Origin: CBDUXZ01 sp965371325 [NCBI: uncultured bacterium]
Lineage (GTDB): Bacteria; JAUYMQ01
Length of the DNA stretch: 7,056 bases
Assembly: GCA_965371325.1 (NCBI GenBank)
Contig: CBDUXZ010000097.1
Location: forward strand, 1 to 7,056
Reading direction: 5' to 3'
Part shown: positions 1-5,615 of the stretch, one piece after another
How the letters are laid out: the number at the start of each line of letters is the position of its first letter
How positions within the stretch are numbered: the stretch's first letter is position 1
Position numbers and translations under genes: made by a program
Notes under the pieces: generated by a model
Told to the model about the DNA's origin: nothing
Seen by the model: the letters and a program-made list of their open reading frames with translations, nothing else
Database searches by the model: none

Positions 1-22
1 GGGACGAAGTACAGAGCCGCGT

Positions 23-1672
23 TCAATCCATCCGCTGGAAAATAGTGTAACCCGCCGGCGTTTTCACCACACCTGAGATTTCGCCCGGGGAAAGCTTGAG
101 AATGGCCTCTTCCACCTGGCTTTCCAGCTCGCCCTTCGCGAAAAATCCGATGTCACCGCCCTTCGCCCCGCTCGGATCGATGCTCCGCTCTCGGGCCACA
201 CGGGCAAAATCATCGCCATTCCGGATTTCCGCGCGGACGGCCCTGGCTTCCTCCGGGGAGTCCAGCACGATCTGCCGGGCGCGCATCTTGCGTTCACGCT
301 TGGCGCCCTCGAATTCCCGCTTGCGCTTGAAGGCTTCTTCGAGATTCGCGGCGGCAACCCCGTGGGACGGATCGAGGATAAGGATTTTCTGGAGCTGCTC
401 GATTGCACGATCGAATCGCTCCTGACGGTAGTAGATTCCGGCCAGGTTGTTGTGGGCGTTCAGATCGCCGGGATTCACCTCGACGGCCCGCTTGAGCTGG
501 AGAACTGCCTCGTCGATGCGCCCGGTCTTGTAGTAAACACCCGCGAGGTTGTTCATGGCAAGCGAATCCCGCGGATCCCGATCGATCGCCTGCTCCAGGG
601 TTTCCGCCGCTTCATCGTAGCGGCCGAGGTTCATGTAGAGCCCCCCTAGGTTTGTGAGCGGCTGGCTCGCATCCGGCCGCAAGAGCGCGAGCCGCTTGTA
701 CGCCTCCTCTGCCTCCTCGGCGCGCGCCGCGGCGAGGTACAGGCCCGCGAGATACTCGAGCGACTCCCCGTCCGCGGGATCAGAGGCCGTCGCTTCCTCG
801 AAAGCCGCAATCGCCGAGTTGTCATTTCCCGTGCGAACATAGTAGAAGCCCCGCGCCTTGGGATCAGCCGCCTCGGCTGCGGTTAGCGGAGGAGGGGCGC
901 CCCCGCCCCGGGCGGGTGCCGCATCGGGAACGTCCAGGACCGAGAGAGAATGCTCGGAGACGGGGCGGGGGAGCTGCGTCTGTGCGAGATCCTCTTCCGC
1001 AATGCCCCCCTCACGCGGTGCGAGTGATTCTTTTCCCAGGGAACCGAGGCCCGCCTGCCTCTCGCCGGGCAACGCGTCCGGCATGTCAAGGCGGCCGAGA
1101 ATCGCCTTTGTGGAGGAGTCGAACAGGCCGCCCGCGCCGCTCTTGATGTATTGCTCGCTCACCGGCTCCTCGCGCCGGGTGAGGGCCGCCGCCTGCGTGC
1201 GCCGCGTTGCCCGGAGCTGGGCCTGTACCGCATCTCGCGCGGCGCGGAAGCTGCGGAACTCGTCGAAGAGGTTGGCCGTCACCGTATCGACGCCGCCCGT
1301 TCTTCGCCAGGCGATGATCGCTGCATTCATATCCCCGGTGGCAAGGTAAGTCATTCCAAGTCCGTAGTGCGCCTCGGGAGATCCCGGGTCTTCCCTCAGC
1401 GCCACGAGATACTGGACGCGGGCGGCGTCGTAGTCTCCGAGCGCGTAGAACCGGTTTCCTTTTGAAATGCGCGCCTGGACCTCGGGAGGGATGACACGGG
1501 CGGGCAGGCGGTCCTTCTCCTCCTCTCTCGAAAGCTCACGGGCGGCATCCTCGCCGGACTCCCGGAGAGAGTCCGGCGCGTCATCCCTTGCGGCGCGGGA
1601 GAGAGGCGGCACCCCAAGCAGCATGACGAGCAGGGAGAGCAGGAGCGATTTTTTCAGAAGGCGTATCTTCAT
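23..1672 (-). CDS. Secreted TPR-repeat protein with C-terminal parvulin-like (PpiC/rotamase) domain
   Basis: Predicted 549-residue exported protein, probably a periplasmic scaffold or chaperone. Residues 1-27 form a signal peptide: a basic start (MKIRLLKKS), a Leu-rich core, and a likely cleavage after SRA at 25-27. There is no lipobox. Two TPR motifs lie at about 67-123. A linker of about 145 residues follows (124-270), helical and charged at first, then Gly/Pro/Ala-rich and probably disordered. Five more TPRs span about 272-437. A parvulin-type domain fills about 463-549, recognisable from the SIDPSGAKGGDIGFF and LSPGEISGVVKTPAGY segments. Both histidines usual in active parvulins are replaced (Gln467, Thr543), so catalysis is doubtful and a binding role is likely. 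I chose the ATG at 1672 because it directly precedes the signal peptide; an in-frame ATG at 1684 falls inside the predicted -10, and extending to 1801 adds non-signal sequence. No Shine-Dalgarno is visible. It is divergent from the lipoprotein operon. The specific function is unknown. Confidence 0.92.
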   Translation of the reverse strand: MKIRLLKKSLLLSLLVMLLGVPPLSRAARDDAPDSLRESGEDAARELSREEEKDRLPARVIPPEVQARISKGNRFYALGDYDAARVQYLVALREDPGSPEAHYGLGMTYLATGDMNAAIIAWRRTGGVDTVTANLFDEFRSFRAARDAVQAQLRATRRTQAAALTRREEPVSEQYIKSGAGGLFDSSTKAILGRLDMPDALPGERQAGLGSLGKESLAPREGGIAEEDLAQTQLPRPVSEHSLSVLDVPDAAPARGGGAPPPLTAAEAADPKARGFYYVRTGNDNSAIAAFEEATASDPADGESLEYLAGLYLAAARAEEAEEAYKRLALLRPDASQPLTNLGGLYMNLGRYDEAAETLEQAIDRDPRDSLAMNNLAGVYYKTGRIDEAVLQLKRAVEVNPGDLNAHNNLAGIYYRQERFDRAIEQLQKILILDPSHGVAAANLEEAFKRKREFEGAKRERKMRARQIVLDSPEEARAVRAEIRNGDDFARVARERSIDPSGAKGGDIGFFAKGELESQVEEAILKLSPGEISGVVKTPAGYTIFQRMD

Positions 1673-1679
1673 CCCGGGA

Positions 1680-1708
1680 AGCATAGAGGGAGGAGGGGCA
1701 CAGATCAA
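1680..1708 (-). promoter_or_regulatory. Predicted sigma70-type promoter for the TPR/parvulin gene
   Basis: On the minus strand TTGATC (1703-1708, 4 of 6 matches to the -35 consensus) is separated by 17 bases from TATGCT (1680-1685, 4 of 6 to the -10). Only seven bases lie between the -10 and the ATG at 1672, so transcription would begin at or next to the start codon. This fits the lack of a Shine-Dalgarno. It is inferred from consensus only. Confidence 0.4.
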
Positions 1709-1709
1709 G

Positions 1710-1719
1710 AACGCGCGTT
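1710..1719. promoter_or_regulatory. 10-bp palindrome between divergent -35 elements, possible operator
   Basis: AACGCGCGTT is a perfect inverted repeat. It starts one base beyond the minus-strand -35 (1703-1708) and overlaps the first two bases of the plus-strand -35 (1718-1723). A regulator bound here could control both divergent genes. It is short and CG-rich, so chance is a real alternative. Confidence 0.25.
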
Positions 1720-1747
1720 GACAGACCCCCGGAGCCTCCCCTAGACT
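1718..1747 (+). promoter_or_regulatory. Predicted sigma70-type promoter for the lipoprotein operon, possibly leaderless
   Basis: A perfect -35 hexamer TTGACA (1718-1723) is followed after 18 bases by TAGACT (1742-1747, 4 of 6 to the -10). The ATG at 1757 begins only nine bases after the -10, so the start site would fall within a few bases of the start codon. No Shine-Dalgarno lies at a usable distance; the nearest GGAG, at 1731-1734, is about 22 bases upstream. Together this suggests leaderless or near-leaderless translation. Confidence 0.5.
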
Positions 1748-1756
1748 CGCGGCTCG

Positions 1757-2494
1757 ATGGAAGACCCCCTTGAAATCGCCAGGAACATCTCCCGCACCCA
1801 CTCACCGGGTGCTCATTTCTACATCGTGGTCCTTCTCCTTCTGTGGATTCTTCCCGGTTGCAGCTGGGAGTGGGCGCACCGCATCTATCCCCTTCCGTTT
1901 TATGAGACGAGCGTTACAGTTGAAGGCGAGCCCGCGCGCATGCGCGCGCTGAATGGGAGGATCGCAGTCCTTCCCTTCACGTTCGAGCAGGATTTCGGAC
2001 TGGAGCGGGAGGAGGCCGTCAAAACGCTGCGGCAGAGCTTTGCCACCGCCATAGAGCGTCTCCGCAGCTACGAGTACATCCCGAACGAGGAAGTTGATGC
2101 GCGTCTCGCCGAAGCGGGAATTATCCGGACCGATCTCGACGCGATCGATCTGCAGACCCTCGCGCGGATCACGGGCGCCGACGCGGTTCTTTACGGAAAT
2201 ATCAAGCGTACAAGAAACCTTACGCTCTATGTCTATTCTCACACCGTCTACGAGGGAACCTTCACGCTGATGGAGGCCGCGACGGGAGATCTGCTCTGGT
2301 ACGGGCGTCTCTGGGAAGGGGTACGGGGTGGGCTCTTCGTGGATCTTCTTGTACTCGATATGTTCACGGAAGAGCCGAAGAACAAGGATCTCCCAGAAGC
2401 CTACCGCCGCGTATCGATCGCCATGGTGAAGAAGCTCATCAAGACCATCCCCGAGCGCGCAGGACCCATCGCCGTTTCCGGGGAGGCCCCGTGA
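1757..2494 (+). CDS. Putative lipoprotein, GNA1162/DUF799-like (TolB-N/LpoB-type fold)
   Basis: Predicted 245-residue lipoprotein. The N-terminus has about 20 residues, then a hydrophobic stretch (22-32) ending in LPGC with Cys35 as the likely lipidated residue. Pro at -2 is an atypical lipobox, though the rest fits. Ser at +2 suggests outer-membrane sorting. The mature part shows features expected of the GNA1162 and related CsgG/TolB-N-like lipoproteins: a first strand IAVLPF (69-74), a helical region, a conserved-looking ADAVLYGNI strand (141-149), and a late hairpin around ATGDLLWYGR (175-184). Such proteins usually act as periplasmic, outer-membrane-attached accessory factors in envelope assembly or secretion; the substrate here is unknown. 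The ATG at 1757 is the only reasonable start, since later in-frame candidates fall inside the hydrophobic core. Its stop overlaps the next gene's start (GTGA at 2491-2494), which implies co-translation. The family call is from motif recognition, not a search. Confidence 0.85.
   Translation: MEDPLEIARNISRTHSPGAHFYIVVLLLLWILPGCSWEWAHRIYPLPFYETSVTVEGEPARMRALNGRIAVLPFTFEQDFGLEREEAVKTLRQSFATAIERLRSYEYIPNEEVDARLAEAGIIRTDLDAIDLQTLARITGADAVLYGNIKRTRNLTLYVYSHTVYEGTFTLMEAATGDLLWYGRLWEGVRGGLFVDLLVLDMFTEEPKNKDLPEAYRRVSIAMVKKLIKTIPERAGPIAVSGEAP
2480..2486 (+). promoter_or_regulatory. Strong Shine-Dalgarno deciding the GTG start of the second lipoprotein
   Basis: GGGGAGG lies four bases before GTG 2491, inside the 3' end of the preceding gene. 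It supports the GTG start over the in-frame ATG at residue 12, which would remove most of the signal peptide. Confidence 0.75.
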
Positions 2495-3201
2495 AAGCAG
2501 CGGCAGGCCTGGGCGCCTTCTCGATGTTCGTCATCACGCTTCTCGGTTGCGCCTCGGATCCGTTCTTGGAGCGGCTTGGCGATCCCCCCGATGGGTCTTC
2601 CTGGCGCGTTGCCGTGCTGCCGGCAGTGCCGGCGCCGGCTGAGGCGGGGAAAGAGACGCCGGTCTTCACGATCGAGACCCTCGAGGAGATGCGCGAGTGC
2701 CTGACCCTCCAGCTTCCCCGCGACACCTTCCAGGTGATCTCGCTACCACGCGTCAATGAGCTGGCACCGCCGGGAGCCCCGTTGCCGCAGGATCCCGATG
2801 CGATCATCCGGCTGGCCCAAGAGCTCGATGCGCGGGCGATCATTCTCCCCGAGCTCTTCTCCTGGGATCGCAACTACTATCTCATTCATTCCGTGGCGCG
2901 CGTCGGGCTGCGCGTGAGGCTTTTCGACGGAGAAACCGGCGCGCCCCTTTTCATGACCAGCCGCGAGGATGTTCGAAACCAGGGCATCCCGAAGATTCCC
3001 GTCTGGACTGGCGGGCTGATCTACGGGCCTATCCGGGGGGTCCTGCGTTTTCGAATGGCCTACTTATGCGACCGTGTCTCCAGCAAGATCGCCCACGACC
3101 TCGTCACGTTCGCCCACTCGGCCAGCACCAACCCCACGCTTGACGAGACGGACAGAGAGCCCGCCCCCGAGGAAATCCCCCCGCCCGCCCCCTCCGAATG
3201 A
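2491..3201 (+). CDS. Second putative lipoprotein of the pair, GNA1162-like
   Basis: Predicted 236-residue lipoprotein starting at GTG, overlapping the previous stop by GTGA. The signal peptide (1-19) ends in TLLGC, a good lipobox with Cys20 lipidated. Ala at +2 suggests the outer membrane. The mature domain follows the same pattern as the upstream gene: VAVLPA (40-45), a helix-rich region, DARAIILPELFSW (113-125) in place of ADAVLYG, and DGETGAPLF (146-154) before the last strand and helix. I therefore infer distant paralogy or the same fold, although overall identity looks low. The tail from about 218 is rich in Pro and Glu and probably disordered. As the second gene of a two-gene operon it probably forms a complex with, or works beside, its neighbour in the envelope. 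No terminator-like hairpin with a T tract follows it. The specific function is unknown. Confidence 0.85.
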   Translation: MKAAAGLGAFSMFVITLLGCASDPFLERLGDPPDGSSWRVAVLPAVPAPAEAGKETPVFTIETLEEMRECLTLQLPRDTFQVISLPRVNELAPPGAPLPQDPDAIIRLAQELDARAIILPELFSWDRNYYLIHSVARVGLRVRLFDGETGAPLFMTSREDVRNQGIPKIPVWTGGLIYGPIRGVLRFRMAYLCDRVSSKIAHDLVTFAHSASTNPTLDETDREPAPEEIPPPAPSE

Positions 3202-3283
3202 CCTCCGGCGATGCCAGAAACGGGTCCGGGCACGCGTTGGAGCCGCCTCAAGGAAAGTCCGTTTTTCTCCGATAGAAAAGTGA
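3202..3283 (+). other. Intergenic stretch, lower GC, no clear promoter or terminator
   Basis: This stretch lies between the second lipoprotein and the upstream frame of the protease. It turns AT-richer from about 3250. A 30-codon frame starts at ATG 3211 and ends in TGA 3301-3303, with no Shine-Dalgarno. It also contains GTG 3280. I do not call it a separate gene; it could be the displaced 5' part of the protease gene if a frame lesion or a +1 shift exists near 3301. I see no GC-rich stem followed by Ts and no convincing promoter hexamers. Confidence 0.5.
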
Positions 3284-3514
3284 AAAAGGTCATCTCACCC
3301 TGAGAACAACCACAACGGCTTCGCAAGGACACTCCTATGCCCTGCCTGTGGCGCCGCCCGAGAGATAGCCGACGATGCTCTCCCTCCTGATGGACTAACC
3401 CGTTGCGATTTCTGTCGGACAATTTTCAATCCACGTCCCGACACAGGCTTCTCTGATAGCGGCGCGACGGAAGTTGGATCCGCCGGACCGGAGAGTGTCC
3501 GTGATCGTTGGTTC
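3284..3514 (+). other. In-frame 5' coding extension of the protease gene encoding an MJ0042-type zinc ribbon, without a standard start
   Basis: The frame of the protease gene stays open back to TGA 3281-3283. From 3338 it encodes CPACGA, a 17-residue spacer including ADDALPP, then CDFC and TIFNP. This matches the two-CxxC pattern of the MJ0042 zinc-ribbon family, usually found at the extreme N-terminus of bacterial membrane or regulatory proteins. It continues without a stop through a flexible stretch into RWFVEV, the first strand of the GYF_2-like domain. No ATG, GTG or TTG lies in this frame between 3284 and 3514. An AAGGA (3325-3329) sits seven bases before ATG 3337, but that ATG is one base out of frame. 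The region is very probably coding; how it is translated is open. Confidence 0.75.
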
Positions 3515-5296
3515 GTGGAGGTGACGTCAGGCGTCTACGGACCCGCCGCGCAGACGACCATCGAGTGGTGGATCAGGGAGGGAAGGCTCGACTGGGAGGA
3601 TCTGGTTTCCCATGACGGCGGGGTCTGGCTACCCGCCCTCGAACAACGGCGCCTCGTGGAGAGCTTTCAGACGACCCTGGCTCGGCCGGAAGGCCATCCC
3701 GACTCGGAGGACGCCCCTCCCATCAAGGTCCGCCCGAAGGAAATTACGCCGCATCAAGTGCGGCGCAGCGTCAGAACCGTGGCGGCCGGCCTTATCGCCT
3801 TCTGCCTCTTCACCTTGAATCTTCCCGGGGTTGTTATCGGCGGCGGCTTGTTTGCCATGCGCGCCTGGGCGCACAGGGGGGCCCTGGTCCTTCTGGGATT
3901 TCTTTCTCTGGCCGCCCTCGCAGGCATGGTCTGGGCATCTACCGAAGCGTCATGGGCATGGGCCGCCACGGGGGCCGTCGCGATCGGCTTGGCTTCTGCA
4001 GGCGCCGCCGCTCTCATGCGACGCCCCGTCAGAGCCTCGTTCGAACCGGGCGGTAGCCTGCGCGCGGCGGTAACCCTCGTTCTCTCAACCATCCTCTCAA
4101 TCGGCCTCGTCTACGGCGCCTGGCAATTATATGACCGCACGGAGGCTTCCCGTCTCGTGGCGGGGATGGGGTACGGCTATTCCGTAACCCGGCCCAGTGA
4201 TGCGTGGAGGATGCTGCCCGTCCCTCGACCTGTCGAGGGGCACCCCGACGCCGACCTGGAGCTTGTACAGGCGGACGGCCGCGCGCGGTTTCTGGTTCTC
4301 GTGGAACAGCGGCAGGGAAGCGCATCGGAGTGCCTCACGGACTCGGTTCAACGGGTCAAGGCTCTCGGCGCCAACCCGACGGTCTATCAGGAGCAGAGGG
4401 TTTCGGCGGCGGGCCTCATCGGTGAGCAGGGGATCACGTCCGTTGAACGGCTTGGCGACCGTATAACTTATCTCCTGACCTGTTACGCAAAGGGAGGGCA
4501 GTGGTATCAGGTGCTCGGTATCGCCAGTTCGCGGGACTTCGAGGAGATGCGGTCCGATCTGGCCCGGATGGCCACAAGTTTGCGGCTCGAAGCGCCGGCC
4601 GACCCGATGCGGCTTCATATCCAGACGCGTCCCGTTTCAAGGCTGGCCTCCGCTGAAACAGATCCGGGATCCCTGGCCGGCGTGGTGGAGCGGTCGGAGA
4701 AGGCCGTGGTTACCATCACCGCCCACCTCGTGAACAAGCGACGGGCCTATGGCTCCGGGGCATTGCTCGGACCAGGCGGACTCGTGGTGTCGAACTACCA
4801 CGTGATCGAAGGCGCAAAAAAGATCATGGTGGGCATTCCCGAGCAGGGAAACCGAAGGGCGCTCATCGTCGCCAGGGATACGACGCGGGACCTCGTTATT
4901 CTCAAGATCAAGGGACGCGGCTTCCCTTTCCTCCACCTCGCGACGGGGCCCGTTCGCGCGGGGGACGATGTTATTGCCATCGGCTCCCCGATGGGTCTTG
5001 CGCACACCGTCACGAAAGGAATCATCAGCTCTACCCGCCGGGTGCGCAACGGGGTGAACTACCTGCAGGCCGACGTTTCGATCAATCCGGGGAACTCGGG
5101 CGGCCCGCTGTTGAATCTGCAAGGGGAGGTGATCGGTATCAATACGTTCATCGTTCGCGAGTCGGATCACCTCGCGTTGACGGGGTTGAACTTTGCCGTG
5201 CCTGCAAACTACGTGCGCGAGATTGTCGAAGACGCCGGCCTCTCGCTTCCCAGGCGGCCGGTAAAAACGACGGCTGCCCCCGGCGGAACGGGCTGA
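3515..5296 (+). CDS. Membrane-anchored HtrA/trypsin-like serine protease with N-terminal GYF_2-like domain
   Basis: The 593 codons from GTG 3515 are a minimum extent; coding almost certainly starts further upstream. Order: the rest of a GYF_2-like domain (about 1-42, VYGP to GGVWLPALE), a charged linker, a hydrophobic region with three or four membrane segments (about 89-111, 121-141, 146-167, 183-204), a soluble domain at about 219-357 that resembles PsbP/DUF1795-type folds (weak call), and a trypsin-like protease domain at about 388-575. The triad is visible as His429 (SNYHVIEG), Asp459 (TTRDLVILK) and Ser528 (NPGNSGGPLLN), the order and contexts of HtrA/Deg proteases. No PDZ domain follows. 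The chain ends about 25 residues after the protease domain. Positive charges around the loops favour an exported protease domain, but with four crossings it would be cytoplasmic, so topology is uncertain. GTG 3515 has no Shine-Dalgarno and cuts the GYF domain. The likely role is envelope proteolysis or stress response. Confidence 0.88.
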   Translation: MEVTSGVYGPAAQTTIEWWIREGRLDWEDLVSHDGGVWLPALEQRRLVESFQTTLARPEGHPDSEDAPPIKVRPKEITPHQVRRSVRTVAAGLIAFCLFTLNLPGVVIGGGLFAMRAWAHRGALVLLGFLSLAALAGMVWASTEASWAWAATGAVAIGLASAGAAALMRRPVRASFEPGGSLRAAVTLVLSTILSIGLVYGAWQLYDRTEASRLVAGMGYGYSVTRPSDAWRMLPVPRPVEGHPDADLELVQADGRARFLVLVEQRQGSASECLTDSVQRVKALGANPTVYQEQRVSAAGLIGEQGITSVERLGDRITYLLTCYAKGGQWYQVLGIASSRDFEEMRSDLARMATSLRLEAPADPMRLHIQTRPVSRLASAETDPGSLAGVVERSEKAVVTITAHLVNKRRAYGSGALLGPGGLVVSNYHVIEGAKKIMVGIPEQGNRRALIVARDTTRDLVILKIKGRGFPFLHLATGPVRAGDDVIAIGSPMGLAHTVTKGIISSTRRVRNGVNYLQADVSINPGNSGGPLLNLQGEVIGINTFIVRESDHLALTGLNFAVPANYVREIVEDAGLSLPRRPVKTTAAPGGTG

Positions 5297-5305
5297 GGGC
5301 TGGCG

Positions 5306-5362
5306 GGGACTGTTCCCACGCGGTGGCGTCTGGATCCGCCGGAATGCGGTGAGGACAGTCCC
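5306..5362. repeat. Imperfect inverted repeat between convergent genes (REP-like element or hairpin)
   Basis: The arms are GGGACTGTTCCCAC (5306-5319) and GTGAGGACAGTCCC (5349-5362). The outer eight bases pair perfectly. The inner six give one wobble and one mismatch. The loop can form a further GGCG/CGCC stem. It lies between the stop codons of the protease gene (5296) and the 76-codon gene (5385). There is no T tract, so a classical intrinsic terminator is not supported. GGGACTGT/ACAGTCCC palindromes resemble dispersed REP-like repeats of high-GC bacteria (from memory). It could end transcription of both converging genes or be a mobile repeat. Confidence 0.6.
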
Positions 5363-5384
5363 GATCGTGGACGCCCTGCCAGGT

Positions 5385-5615
5385 TCAGGAAAGATTTCCA
5401 CGAACGCCGAGGGTGCGCCACGTGGCGCCGGCGGGAAGCGCATCGGACAGACGCTCCAAGTTAACCGCGTCGACCACGACGATAAATTCCACGCGCCCGT
5501 TCTCCGCAAGTCGCGACGTGATGAGCGTGGCGCCCCGGTCGCGCAGGAGCGACTCGACGTCGGGAAGGTCCACCTCCGGCCGCACCATGATGCTCACATT
5601 GAGCAGATCACTCAT
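5385..5615 (-). CDS. Small protein of unknown function, translationally coupled to nfo
   Basis: Predicted 76-residue cytoplasmic protein with no signal peptide or membrane segment. I do not recognise a family. The pattern suggests strand (NVSIMVR, 6-12), helix (LPDVESLLRDRG, about 17-28), strand (ATLITSR, 29-35), strand (VEFIVVVD, about 42-49), helix (NLERLSDAL), which is compatible with a small ferredoxin- or ACT-like alpha/beta fold. Its ATG overlaps the nfo stop as ATGA (5612-5615). A GGGAGGGG ribosome-binding site (5622-5629 on the minus strand) lies six bases upstream, inside nfo. These signals and the protein-like composition make it a real gene rather than a shadow. Its context suggests co-expression with endonuclease IV, but a DNA-repair role is inference only. 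Confidence 0.72.
   Translation of the reverse strand: MSDLLNVSIMVRPEVDLPDVESLLRDRGATLITSRLAENGRVEFIVVVDAVNLERLSDALPAGATWRTLGVRGNLS

Noticed and set aside
1673-1801. N-terminal extension of the TPR/parvulin gene by 43 codons
   Set aside because: The extra residues precede the signal peptide, overlap the start of the divergent lipoprotein gene and cross both predicted promoters.
3250-3285. Intrinsic terminator after the lipoprotein operon (T run with nearby A run)
   Set aside because: The only pairing is a weak five-base A/T stem, with no GC-rich stem before the Ts.
3211-3303. Separate 30-codon gene after the lipoprotein pair
   Set aside because: No ribosome-binding site and no recognisable features. 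It is better considered as possible displaced 5' sequence of the protease gene.
4637-5509. Long minus-strand open frame antisense to the protease catalytic domain
   Set aside because: It lies opposite an unmistakable HtrA-type triad. Its translation is rich in Arg, Pro and Gly without recognisable motifs, as expected of a shadow frame in GC-rich DNA.
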